The translations under genes were made by a program, and so were the position numbers. The notes beneath the pieces are model-generated. The model worked only from the letters and a program-made list of their open reading frames with translations, did no database searches and was not told the DNA's origin. A stretch of 64,000 nt of DNA, taken from the NCBI GenBank assembly GCA_973895155.1, contig OZ316894.1, forward strand, positions 1,798,001 to 1,862,000, read 5' to 3'. Numbering within the stretch: position 1 is the first letter of the stretch; every line of letters starts with the position of its first letter. Positions 45,412 to 57,900 of the stretch are shown one piece after another. This DNA comes from Marsupella aquatica. Its lineage: Eukaryota > Marchantiophyta.

Positions 45412-48400
45412 TCATTCTTCCAGGAGGAGGTCTCCTAAAGTTATTTGGGTGACTGGTCCCTGACCTACCCTCTCAATTTGAACTAAGAACTCAAGCACAA
45501 CATTCATGGATGGGCGATTTTCAGGCAGCACACTAGTGCAAAACAGACCCAACTGCAAAGTTAGCTTCATTTTCTGCCTAATGATAGCATCACTAGCACC
45601 CTCAATTTTGAGAGTTGGGTCAAGGATCTCTTCTGGCGTAATATTTGACTCTTTAAAACTATGTTGCACTATGCCCACTAGACCCTCATCTTCACCAGAA
45701 GGGGTCATGCTTTGAGTTTGTACAGCTGCTTTGGCAGTCAACAGCTCAAGAAGAACCACTCCAAAGCTATAAACATCTCCTTTTGTGCTGACTCTCGTAC
45801 CTGTCCCATATTCTGGATAAAGCAATGGAAGAAACCAAAGTCGAAGATAATGAGCAACAGGGTACAAAATCAGGAAATATTCATTTGTGAGTAACTATGT
45901 AAATAATGGTATCCCAGACTGAGTACATTTCTGGTGATTGCTTTGAATGCAGGTCAATAAGTATAACAGATTGAGCTACAGAAAAGGGTTAATTAATCTG
46001 AAGAACACTCACCTGGGGCCATGTAGCCGAAGGTGCCACAAATGGTTGAGGCGGACACTTCCCCATTCTGGCCATTGTCGTATGTTACAAATCTGGAAAT
46101 GCCAAAGTCACATAGCTTGGGTTCCAAATCTGCATCCAGCAGTATGTTACTTGGCTTCAAATCTCTGTGGATGATCGGGTCAGGAAACTCATGGTGAAGG
46201 TAAACCATTCCTTTGGTCACACCCACGAGTATCTTGAATCTTTCTGCCCAAGTCAAGTTACACGGCGTATCTCCATGCAGGTTTTCATGTAAACTCCCCT
46301 TGGGCATGTATTCCATCAGGATTGCCTTCATATCCTCACTGGAGTAGAGCCCGACAACCTTAATGATATTGCGGTGCCTTAACTGAGCAAGCGTGTTGGC
46401 CTCTGTCAAGAATTGCTTTCCGTCTTGCCTCTGTTGCTCAGTATTCGATGGACCGCGATCCTTCAGAACTTTGAGGGCTATGAACTGACCGCCATGTAAA
46501 TCAGCCTTGTACACAATGCTTTTGGGACCGTTTCCAATTGCAGCGTTCTCCCCAGCTCGTATGGCAGCAAGTATGTCCGACTTCGTAAAGTACCTCATCG
46601 AAGGATCAGTCGTGAATGTGACCAGCCCGAGTTCCCCGCTCCTGCCCCCGCTATGTCTCTTGCCATTATAATTGGAGGAGATATACACTGCTCCCACGAG
46701 AATAAAAACAAAGACCAAAGCAGAAACTACAGAGATCCACACAATGGGACATTTAAAACCGTTGCAATGTGATCTCCCCTTTCGCGACGCTATAATTTCA
46801 ACTGGGCAGAGTTGTTGAGGCCCAAGAATCCGTCCACACAGGCCAGGATTTCCCAAAAATGAGGCCGACGTGAGATTGGTCTGGAAAGCACCCGAATTAG
46901 GAATCGGCCCACTGAAGTTGTTGTAAGAAGCATTGAACATTCTTAGATACTTGAGCGATCCAAGATCTTGAGGAATCGGTCCTGAGAACCGATTGAAAGA
47001 GAGATCCAAGGTTTCCAGCGACAAACTTCCTCCAAGGCCCACAGGAATCGCTCCCGAGATGTTGTTGGAGGATACATTTATGTAAACAATCTGCTTCAGT
47101 CCACTAAGTTGAGGTGGCCATGAACCAGAAAATAGATTGCCGGATAAATCCAAGTAATTTAGGATCGACATCCTTCCGAAAGCTTCCCCAGGAAAACTGC
47201 TGGTCAGTCTATTGTCTGAAAAATCCACTGAAAGAAGCTGTGTACAACTGCCCAAGGAGTCTGGAAGCGCCCCGATGAATTTATTTGCATTCATCCGACA
47301 GTGCTGCAAATAGACATGGTTGCCAATCTCTACCGGGATGGTACCATCGAAATTATTTTTACTGAAATCGAGGATTTGCATCATTTGAAAGTTCCTCAAG
47401 AGCCCACCATGAATATTTCCATGAAGCTGATTGCTTCCAAGACCAAGAGACCCTAGACTACTCAAATTGGCGAGGCCGAGGGGAATTTCTCCACTAAGGG
47501 TATTTCCTGACAAATCCAAACTACCCAGATTGGAACAATTGCTGAGGGATTCCGGAATGGGGCCATGAAAATGGTTATTTGAAGCACTGAAATATTGCAA
47601 CAGCTGGAAGGCTCCGAAATCTCCATCTACGCTCCCGTTGAATTGATTATTGTCGACTATAAGGACAGTCAAGCTTGAAGTTAGATTGAAGATAAAGGTA
47701 GGGAAAGGGCCAGCTGAGAAAGAGTTATTTTCAAGACCGAGAAACGTCATTTGTGACAGGTCTCCGAACTTGGGGGGAATCTGGCCACTAAGCTGATTTG
47801 AACTTACATCAATCTCGCTAAGAAAACTGCAATTTCCCAGAGAAGCTGGAATCGCTCCGGACAAATTGTTTGAAGACACTCCAAAAGAATCTAGTTGGGA
47901 TAGCTGACCTATCTCTGTGGGGATTTGACCCTGCAGATTCATGTCAGTAAATAAGATGGTCTGCAAATTTTGTAATGATCCTATCGAGGAGGGAATACCT
48001 TGAGGATCAAATCCGCTCAATCCCGCCGAGAGGTACTGTAAGAGTGAACAATTAAATAATGAGTCCCAGGGGAATACGCCACTGAACGCGTTAATGTCAA
48101 GAGCTACCACTTCCAAGTTTTTGAGAAAACCTATTTCAATTGGGATAGTGCCACTTAAGTGGTTGCTGCTCAATATAAGCGTCTGAAGGGAGCTGATATT
48201 GAATATGGATCTGGGAATCTCTCCGACGAGACCACAACTCGTGAGGTCAAGATGTTGCAAACTACTCAGTGCACCTATATCACGTGGAATCTCAGATGCA
48301 GCCCAGGCATTGAGTTCCAATCCCAAACCGGAAAGATTTGGTAATTGTCTCCAGGACTGAGGTAACCGTCCAGTGAATTGATTCTGACCTAGGCTGAGTT

Positions 48401-49394
48401 GTTGCAGTGAAGTAAAATTCATTGCCCACATGGGGAAACTTCCCCGGAAGCTGCACCCGAATAGTAGCAAGCGCTCCATGTGAATCAACTCTCCCAACTG
48501 GAATGGGAGCTCTCCTCCCAGTCGTTGATTGAAATTCAACCCCAACCTTCTCAAAGATGAGCAATTACCCAGAGTAGGTGGAACGGCGCCAGAAATTGAG
48601 TTCTGGGCGAGATTGAAATACCTCAAATTGGACAACACGCCGAATTGAGAAGTAATGCCACCGTCCAAAAAGTTTGTGTGTAAGTCCAAATACTGTAAGG
48701 CAGAGCAGGTGCTAAGTGCTTCTGGGATCCCTCCAGTGACGTTGTTGGTGTTCAAGTCTAGAGTTTCAAGTTTGTCAAGATTTCCCAATGACGCCGGGAT
48801 ATATCCATTCAGTTCGTTGAAGGACATGTTGAGATTCAACAGATTGGAGCAGTTGCCAAGACTTGCTGGTATGGAGCCGTGCAAGAAGTTTTGCGAGAGG
48901 TCCAGATGCTGCAGATTTAAAAGCTGACCGAGGAGGGTTGAGACCGTTCCTACCAGATTAAAGCCCTCCAGATTGATGGTGGTGACATATTTCGAATTCC
49001 GAGAACACCGAACCCCCATCCATCTACAAGGATCAGTGTCATTTGGACGCCAGCTGCTCAGCACTGCCAGAGGATCGGCCGAGATTCCACTCTTGAACGC
49101 CATGAGAATTTCCACTTCCTTGCTTGACTCGATCGAATAGAATTTTGCATTGTGCTCAAGCGAGAGTCGTCTTGTCCTTCTCTTGTAGCGTGTGGGAAGT
49201 GTGGGACTGGACGCACCAGTGGATACCAGATTGTACCCTGGAGTACTATTGTCTTGTACCCTTCTCATTAACGCCGCTGTAGCACGTCCCTCAAGACTGC
49301 TGTGGATAGAACCGCAAAAAGACGATTTGCCGTCGAGGATGACAGCAGTGACAATAAGATACCGGAGAAGAGTGCCTCTAATCGTTGTTGCCAT
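45412..49394 (-). CDS. LRR receptor-like serine/threonine protein kinase
   Basis: Two exons, 46013-49394 and 45412-45812, with a 200-bp GT-AG intron at the APE motif (phase 1), give 1260 aa. The start chosen is the Met of MATTIRGTLLRYLIVTAVIL, which begins a signal-peptide-like segment; no ATG precedes it in frame. The extracellular part has an LRRNT cap (EILMAFKSGISADPLAVLSS, then DPCRWMGVRC) and more than 20 plant-type LRRs of the pattern LxxLxLSxNxLSGxIP. A single membrane span is IVWISVVSALVFVFILVGAV, followed by a basic stretch. The kinase has GNGPKSIVYKA (degenerate glycine loop), IALKVL, HRDLKPSN, CDFG and GYMAPE, then GDVYSFGVVLLELL and ENRPSM; it is an RD kinase. It should act at the plasma membrane in peptide or pattern perception; the ligand is unknown. 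Confidence 0.93.
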
Positions 49395-51039
49395 CTCCAC
49401 ACTCGGCCAATTGATTGATGGATTAATCCAAGGTCTCGTACTGTTACTCCGAGTAAGTATCAAACAACGGAGCCGATTTCTGCAATTCGCATTGCCCAGA
49501 TTGTAAGAGGACTGACAACTCAGATCCTAAGTCGCCATTAGGACGTAGACTTCTACTATACACCAGACTACTGTCCTTAAACTTCGAAAAGTTACTGATT
49601 CTATGCTGCTTGAAGATCACACAATCATGTCAATATCATTAATAAATCAGAGTTTTGGATTCTAGGTTTTGATCGAAGTTCTACTTCATTAGTAATGCAT
49701 GGCTTTTCTATATTTGGCTCATACATCTCTGGCGCTACCTGGTTTATGGGAAGTATGGGTAGACATTTCCCATACCCATATTTCCCATAATTCTATCACA
49801 TTAGAATTATCATATTGACATATAGAATCAGAGTTTTAGCTCCGAATATAGAATCAACGCCATGGTTCCAGCTGTGGAGCTAGAGAGAGAATTGAATGTA
49901 TACCTCGGACGTCACTTCTGCTAATTCCACTAAACTAGTGAGGAAAAATAGTTTTTCTTTTCGGGTTTTACTCAATCGACAAAACAAATGGAGTCAATGA
50001 ACAGTCTGAGTCAGATTAAGTCTATGAATTGAATTGAAAGTAGTATCCTTGAAAAAATATGGCAAGCAGAAACAATTGCCGTAGACAAAGAACGATCCAG
50101 TCGGACTGAGTCGAGAATGTGTTGGCATGGTTGAGTAGAGAGGTCGGAACAGCTACCTGTGTCAGCACCACGTACCTCATGCCTTATTTCTTGCACCCCA
50201 GAAAATCTAGCTCTTGCGATGATGTTGATGAACTGTCTCAAACAGTTCTCGACGAATAACGATGCTCGCAGACCCATGCCCACGATCAACTACAGAAACG
50301 TATCTAGCTAGTTCTCTGACAGTCTCATGTAGCATGGCCTTGAGCCCCGCACGGTGTCAACAGCAAATTTCTCCCTTCGATCCTCCTACTTTGTCCTCCT
50401 GCGCTCTCTGCACCAGAGACGCAGGGCAACAGCAAAGAAGCAGCGCAAATTACATTTATGATTGTAATGATTGAATGACAAACTGTTTCAAGCTCAGCGT
50501 GATTAAATCGATTTCTCAAAGCAGCAGAATGATAGTCGATCATGAGCCACAGCTGAATGAGTCTGTCTTGGACTTCAATCTTTCCTCCTTGACAGTTCTC
50601 GACCTCGCTCACAGTGCGATTTCGACATTATGTCTCCCGGATCTTATGATCGATGTTGACAGTACAGACTTGTGATGGCATGATCACAAATGTTGATGGT
50701 ACATTTGTGATTTGAGAGATTATGAAAGGTGTTAGGTGTGCAAAGCCATACATTGGCCTCTGCTCTTCCATTATTATATAGGTGCTCCAGCAAGTGGGGG
50801 CTCTAGCTTCCATTATTATATAGGTGCTCCAGCAAGTGAACGGAACGGAATGGGAAGGAGTGTCTCTTCTTAGCAAGCTTCCAGAGTCTCAGAGTCTGCT
50901 GTCTTCTTGGCTCACTGTAAACTGATCAAGAAACAAACTCGCTTAGGTGAGTTGGCTAGGGGATTAGCATGGAGAGAACCCGGTAGAGAACCAAGCTCAG
51001 GGTCTCATTATATGAATGTTTCCCATCCTCTTGAGGTTT
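49395..51039. other. Promoter side of the receptor kinase and gene-free DNA
   Basis: An 18-bp inverted repeat with one mismatch lies at 49744-49761 / 49773-49790 (TTATGGGAAGTATGGGTA and complement). A 42-bp tandem duplication starts at 50765 and 50807 (unit beginning CTTCCATTATTATATAGG). No gene was recognised. Confidence 0.5.
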
Positions 51040-51250
51040 TTAGGTCTCGAACTACCTAAATGTAAAAAATAATAATTATAAAAAATTTGGCTAAACAGAC
51101 CCTTAGTAATGTTCTTATAAATTTCAAAATTGAATTTAAAAGACCTTATTGTTTTTTTCCAAAAATTCTTAAATATTCCCTTCAAACTAATAAAATGATC
51201 CTATCCTTCGTCAAATATGATGTACCATTTTTGTGAAAGTAAAACCCCCG
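51040..51250 (-). repeat. Dispersed repeat family 1, copy B (inverted)
   Basis: Read on the minus strand this matches 6708-6900: TTTCACAAAAATGG, GAAGGATAGGATCATTTTAT, AAGAATTTTTGG, AATTCAATTTTGA. It has lost coding capacity, if it ever had any. On the plus strand a 40-bp tandem duplication with CCCCCTCCACATAAG follows at about 51272-51338. Confidence 0.7.
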
Positions 51251-53384
51251 AGGAACTAAGAGGTCTCAGGTTCAATCCCCCCTCCACATAAGAGGGGGTC
51301 ATTGTTGAACCCCCCTCCACATAAGGGGGGCTCATTGTAGCGTGTGAGTAAACAGTAAAAGTTTTACTTGCACTATTAGAAATATTTCTCACATGACCCC
51401 TAATTTTTTTATATCCAACTGCTAGCTAACAACAACCTGGTTGATAACATACATTTTTGGGACTCATATTTTTGCTAGTGACCTTGCTAGCCATCTGGAG
51501 TCATAAAAAATACATCTGGAGTCATAAAAGCATAAAACAATTAAAACCAACAGTGTCTCACTAACAACACTCTCCTCGCCATTTCTTGGGTGTTGATGGT
51601 GGGAGGCACGTTGCGGTTGCCACCCCTGTCTTTGGCCATGCTACAGCCAAGGCAGCCTGGCCAGTTCAAAGAGGATTGGAGGCCTATGCAGCTCATTTAT
51701 TACCCCTAAGTAGGATCTATTCCACCCTTTTGCTTGATTTTGAGATCTTTGGAGCTCTTCCCCCTAGCTTATGAGCAAAAACCCATGTGTCTGTCCTCAC
51801 AGCCTTCAACATAATTATAGGCACTCCAGATATACTTGGGTGTCCATTGTGCACTTCAAAGGGTAGCGAGTGAACATATATTGCACTTCATAGGGCCAAA
51901 GCGGTAGGTTTTAGGGCCTCTAGACCCTCATATGTGGTGTACACCATACCTCTACCAGGCTTTCTAGTTTTCTGCCAAGTAGTTGGTCAAATTGTTTAGA
52001 TCCTCAGTTACTCCTCCTGAAACAAGTTTGAAGAGCTATCCCAATGCCCGTCCCATTGTACCACCTTTTGGTCCTCAATTTGCATAAGCAAGGGTTCCAG
52101 CAATTGGCCAGAGAGAATCTGTTGCATATTCTTGTGGGGGCAAAATAAGGATAGAGCACCAAAGAATGCACTCTTAGCTTTGGGCACAGTCACCCAGACC
52201 TTTTGAGGATGGAGGGTTAGCAATATGGCCATTTGAACTACAAGCGCAGGTCCTCAAGCTGAGACACATCCCCAAATAACTTCTCATTGATTATGACATT
52301 GCATGGCTTGAGATGGCACATGCACTCATCACGACGCTCAACCTTGGGCCCCCACAAAACGGAGAGAAGAAGGTGGGAGGTGGATGTTGCTCTACTGCCT
52401 GACCCAGGAATTTGAATCCCCAATGCTCCCATGCTGACCTGTTTGCTGAAGGGATGGGACATAGCATGCAGAAATCTGATATTTATACCCTCAACAAGTA
52501 CATTGCCTAAATCTCTCACGATCAAATTGGCCAACTCTTGTGTCTTCTTGGCAAGCAGCTACAACTATCAAGACAAGACAGGTACGAGCTGAGGAGTCTT
52601 CTTGCAAATTGGAAGGTTCAAACTGTAATTGATCGACATGCATGCTGATCAGAATAGACAAGTTGGCCAATGGAAGACTATCATAATGGCTGAGATGCAA
52701 GGTAACATTACGACAACCAGGGCCAAGGTGACCAATGCTTGCCTTGCATATTAACTTGTTGAATACCCTTAATTATGTGAGCCAAAGAAAAGTTGATGTC
52801 AGCCTTGCTAACCTAACAGGGTGGAACTAGGAATGGGCTGACTGTGAACATGGCTGGAATATCCCCACATATATTTGGGCCACCATGAATAGAGACTGCA
52901 ACATGTCAATTCTCAATCTCAATCTCAATCGCAGATGGCACCTGCTTGACACCACTGCAATATAATTAAGTGACACCAGAGATGGGAACACTTGTGGAGA
53001 AGCTGGAGTGCACCTAAAGCCATGCTTGTTATTTAGAAAGTATTACACACAGGCTTTTTCCCTAATTCTTGAACTCTAAGTGGGGTCTCAACAACAGTCT
53101 TTGTCCCAATTGTAGTTGAATGTACTACATTGTGGAATACTGATCGCATGTTCAAAGACTGCCTGACAATTACTCAAATTAAAGGTGGGGACTCCTTGAA
53201 CACATATATTGTCCATGGTACCTAGCGGGGGCACGGGCTTTGTTTTCTTAGGCCCTGGTGTTGTTGTGGCCCTCATGGGAGACTGTTCTTTTGCTTTGCT
53301 CTTGGGTTTTGCATGCCCCTTGCCCCCCACTGGTCCTCGCCGTAGGGTTTCTTGGGGCATTTTGTGTTTTGAAATAGAATTTTA
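51251..53384. other. Gene-free stretch
   Basis: Short frames on both strands without recognisable features. At 51268 a B-box-like GGTTCAATCC occurs, but no tRNA fold or A box supports it. Confidence 0.5.
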
Positions 53385-53435
53385 TTGCCCCCCCCCCCCT
53401 CCCCTCCCCCCACACACACACATACAGACACACAA
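53385..53435. repeat. C-rich and (CA)n low-complexity tract
   Basis: A C homopolymer-like run is followed directly by a CA-rich dinucleotide tract. Confidence 0.85.
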
Positions 53436-53629
53436 AACAAAAAAAGAGGGATGGACATGATTGAAAAAATGGCATTTGTCTTTGTTTTCCTAAGTGTGCT
53501 AATTATTCATTCTGGAGTTGTGGTTGGGACTCTTGGGTCTGTCGGGCCCCTTTGGTCTCCTTGGGGTTCCCTCTTACTTGGGCCCTTATTGGGTATTTTG
53601 CCTTTTAGGCTCATGATGTGGCATTCTTG

Positions 53630-54350
53630 TTTCTTTGGTTATAGTCAATTGCCTTACCGGTCTTCTTGGCTTTAGTCTGAGTGTATGCATGGTTGTGTTT
53701 GGATCCTTTGATCTTGAGCATGGGAATATTTGGTGGAGGCTATTCAATTTTTCCCCAGGCACATATCAGCTTGTGTGGGTTCTGCTCAATTCTTCAATTA
53801 TACTTAACCTACGTCACTCTATCTATCATGTGCATGACATCAGTTAATTGACATACCCAAGCTTCTAAAGTATGGGTTTTGCTCAATTCTCCAATACTTA
53901 ACCTACGGCACTCTATCTAATGTGCATGACATCAGCTGACATATATACCTCACTCCCAGGGTCCTCACTTCTGTTCTTCCAATCCATCACACGCAAATAA
54001 GTATAAGGTTTTTTGGGGGTTTGATGAAAGACTTTTAATTTTTTGTTGAAGAACATAGGGTTGTTTTAATTTAGTTTTGAGAATTATAAGAATCATAGGT
54101 TTTTTTAAAACCAATATTACATTAATTTAGGGGTAAACAATCCTAAAAAATAAATATTGACTTAAGTTTTAGGGTGTTTATTCCCCTAAAACTTTGTGCA
54201 TGATATGGGATACCTGTTGGATTGAGGCCCTTGCCCGGGCCCTTGAGGTTTTGCTCAGACAATACTTCAACACTTCACCTACGTCACTCTATCTAATGTG
54301 CATGACATTAGCTGACATACCCAGGGACATACCAGTCTTCTTGGCTTTAT
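53630..54350 (+). repeat. Clustered copies of dispersed repeat family 2
   Basis: The order CAATACTTAACCTACGTCAC, TCTATCTAATGTGCATGAC, ATCAGCTGACATACC and AGTCTTCTTGGCTTT is found in whole or part at 53640-53675, 53790-53862, 53881-53945 and 54255-54350, and at 39611-39715. Between copies (53995-54190) lies a copy of family 1. The cluster looks like nested or tandem insertions. Confidence 0.65.
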
Positions 54351-55079
54351 GAGTTCACTTAACTCACAACTACCCCTATAAGGAGCTATGGGTTACCTAT
54401 TACTTAGCCTCGCCTGTAGGGGGGCCTGTAGCTCTCATTGTAAAGTGCACTGGTTCAGGAATGGACTTTGAGCTCCACAGAAGGTGGTGAGTGCAAAAAC
54501 TTTTATTGACAAGTGCTCCACCTTTTATGGTGAAACACTCTTCACCACAGGATAGGAATTGATGGGGAGTCGTGAAAAAGTGAATGAGGATTTTATAGTG
54601 GCAGGTGTGGTGAATAGCATCCACCAAATATTCCCTATGGGAGGATTCAACAAATCCTCTCCTAATTATGGTTATCACTTCTTTCCTAACTACCCATCTT
54701 GCAGACATAACTTACTTTGGGGTTTTTTAAAGTTTAACACATACTTTAGGGTTTTTTTTATTTTGATTATGGGGTTGGGAAAATTTTTGTTCCCTTTAGT
54801 TCCGTTTCTATAAGTTTTGCTTTCTCCGTTGTCTTTTGTGTTTCTTTTCCCTTTTTTCAAAACTAATTAATTAGTTACTATTCTTGGCCTATTATTCATT
54901 GACCACTGCCATCATCCAGTAAGTCAAGACTGAAGTGCAATTTTTTTAGTCTACATTTTACAAAAAACAATTGAGTTTTTTTTCAAATGAAAATTTTGAG
55001 CTAGAGATTGGATGAAATCCCATCCCAAACCACATATTCCCATATTTTTGCAGGTAGACCCTTCATAGTAGATTTTTGT
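54351..55079. other. Gene-free stretch
   Basis: No supported gene; the frame at 54400-54708 (-) has no recognisable domain. T-rich runs dominate 54720-54860. Confidence 0.5.
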
Positions 55080-55480
55080 CCTTCCTCGGTTGGGCCACAC
55101 CATCTTCAAGATGACAACGTCTTTTATGCAATGACTTCTTTTCCACAACATCTTTTATGCAATGATATCTTATGTGCAAACACGGGTGCTGAACACAACC
55201 ACTATCACTGTATGGTAGAGACAATGCATAACATGCCTCAACATCTACCTCACAAAGTTTACATTTTCTGGCTTTGCCTTGACATACTTTCTCATTTTGA
55301 TATCTTTTTCTCGCCCCAACATCTTTTCCCCATTTTGACATTTAATTCTCATCTCAACATTTTGTCATCTTGACATCCTTTCTCCCCTCCAGATAGTTTT
55401 CCCTCCTTGACATCTTTTCTTATCTCGACATCTTTTTATCACCTTTGCATCTTTTGTGGAACCCATGGGCATGGGCTAGT
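55080..55480 (+). repeat. Minisatellite array 4 with Helitron-like 3' end (CTAGT)
   Basis: The segment 55165-55260 matches 43512-43620 in word order, including a GCAAACACGGGTG-like start, ACACAACCAC and TAACATGCCT. CATCTT-type units follow, and it ends with GTGGAACCCATGGGCATGGG, then CTAGT at 55476-55480. It is a shorter relative of array 3, so this is a dispersed element. Confidence 0.65.
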
Positions 55481-57769
55481 CCCATATGAATAGCTGGTTT
55501 TTACACGAATGGACCTCACTGCTCCTTTGGAAAGGCAGGGAGCTAGGGAGCTACCGTATACACTACTCTACTCAGCTCAGATTGGTCAGAGGGGATTGCT
55601 TGTTGCATGGGAAAGGAGATTGGACAAAATATTTGTTTTTCTTGCCATGGATTTGGACTCGTCTACATACTAATGGAAAGATTGAAGTGTTAAATATTTG
55701 TCATCCAATCCAACGCTGACCAAGATAAAAGTCAATCTGGAATAAAGCGTGATCGTTTTTGAAAAAAGAAAGAATTTATTTTTTTTAAAGTATCAAAGTC
55801 AATCAGCCGACAATGTACAGTACTTCTGTAGAATGGATGTGAGACCCACATAGACCCGTAGAAGTGGGGCACCCAACTCACTGTAGCTAAAGCCATTGAG
55901 TAATTGACTGGATTTTTTTTTCATTTTTGTTCATTTTTCCACAAAAGGGGCAACACCCTGGAATGTTTATTCATGGAACATTGGCAAGACATGGACACCC
56001 GTGTGAGAGGAGGAGACAGGACGTACAAGAGAAAATAAAGGTGGCTGAAAGGGGGAGCACACCCATAGAGAGGAGAAGGGGCACCCCCCCAACTGGATTG
56101 CCTATCAGAAGGAGACAGACCAGTAATGGAAGGAGGATCCCCCAAGAAGGGAGAGCAACTATCAATGAAACTCAATGAACCCCAAACAAAAACACTACCC
56201 CAGGAGACAGCCAAAAACAGCAAACAGAGCCCGAAAACCAGCTTAGTCGAGGGGACAGAGCTGAACTCCACCCACCACCGGCCACCATATGCACAAGATC
56301 CCAACAACAGCAAGGATAGCCAACGGCCACCAAAATATGCATCCCACAATGCCGAAGAGTTATTTGTCGGAGAAGGCTATAAGGCTATAATCCACAGTTG
56401 ACTGGAATATTAGCCATTAAATTTATTGTTTTATTTGTTTGTCCCATATGTTTGTCCCATATGTTATTATTCAACTGTGAATAGTCAGTCATAATAGTTG
56501 AATTCATAATAGTTGAATTCATAATAGTTGAATCCATGACCTATCAGTCTCCACACTCCACTTGCGTGAACCACACACCCATGCCTTTCTGGGCATATTC
56601 AACTGTTATTTTTTTTCATTGGAATATTTTATTTAGCAGCCAGGCATGATGTTCAATTTTTCAAGGATGCCCTCCACATTTTAACATGAGACTATCACGG
56701 CATGTTCAACATTTGCTGCTTCATCATTCGCCTGGCATGCACTGTTCAGTTTTTCAGGAATCCAATGGCACGCAAGTGGCAAAAGTGGTTTCCCTGGAAA
56801 TCCGCAATGCCAAGTTTGAATTTATCCACTATGGTAGTGTCCATTCCTCTACCCAATAATGCACAACGATTATTTTTTGGTTTTTCCTCTTCTTGGCAAA
56901 ATACATTAAAAAAGAGCAAAACTATGATTTTCTAAAACCAGCCAATTGCGCCACTTCAATAAGCTTGTTTACTTTGTCACTCACTCACTCAGAAACATTG
57001 CAAAAGGTCGCACAAACAGGTGTACACTTGGGTTGTTGCATGGTGTCCCCAAGGACATTGGTAAAGCCAATCAGTTGATCATTAGAAGACACTTGATCAT
57101 TACTATCAGCCATTTGACTTGTAGTTTTGTTTGTTTTGATGATGCTCTATATAATCTACTAATAAATTATTTCGATGGTTGGTCCACCTAGTTTTTGAAG
57201 GTGCTGTTTCTACTCTGTGGAGCAACTCCAAATCTAGTGCTAACAAACACCACTACACTCCCGACTGCACTTGCCACTCAAACAACCACTTCCAAATCAG
57301 TGGTTACACATCCAAGTGCACAATCATATGACTCAATGGAACTAGTTGTTTAACCAGTTCGAGATGCTGCCACACCAATAGAGCTTAGCATTTGAAGTCT
57401 TGGAGTAATTGCATAAAGTTGGTCCTAGCACTCAAGGCACACCTTGGGTACTCACTCAAACACTAGTCATACCATATGTTGACACTATTTTGTCTATTAG
57501 AGGTCTGGCCATCCAATGATCCTGGCCATCCTCTGTTGAATATATGAGGAACATTGTATGGGTACCCTTCTATACCAATATCCCATCTAGGGTAACAAGT
57601 CTGGGACATTAATTGCACAATAAACCGGCCTTGCCATGATCCATTGCCATGGGAATGACATTGGAAGTAGTTATGTGGGGGTGTCTTTCTACTCGATTGA
57701 ACAATTCCAGTCTAGTGCAAATTAAACAACTCCATTGCACTTGCCACTTCAAGTCCCAGTGGTAAAACT
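55481..57769. other. Gene-free stretch with one short tandem repeat
   Basis: A 15-bp unit CATAATAGTTGAATT occurs three times in tandem at 56490-56534. Frames at 55921-56401 on both strands overlap each other in purine-rich DNA and lack recognisable features. No gene was recognised. Confidence 0.5.
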
Positions 57770-57900
57770 CGAGGGTTTCACTTTCACAAAAATGACATAT
57801 CGCAACGAAGTATAAGGTCATTTTATTGGTTCGAAGAGAAGACTTAAGAATTTTCCGAGAAGAACAATAGGATCACTATATTCATTAAAACTGTACTTTT
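57770..57900 (+). repeat. Dispersed repeat family 1, copy D
   Basis: The words GGGTTTCACTTTCACAAAAA, ATGACATATCGC, GGTCATTTTATTGGTTCGAA and GAAGACTTAAGAATTTT match copy A at 6708-6900 in the same order. Confidence 0.75.

Noticed and set aside
51262-51340. tRNA gene suggested by a B-box-like GGTTCAATCC
   Set aside because: No matching acceptor stem, A box or anticodon arm; the word is part of a 40-bp tandem duplication.
55921-56401. Protein-coding genes on either strand
   Set aside because: Frames on both strands overlap in purine-biased DNA; no motif, signal peptide or splice pattern supports either.
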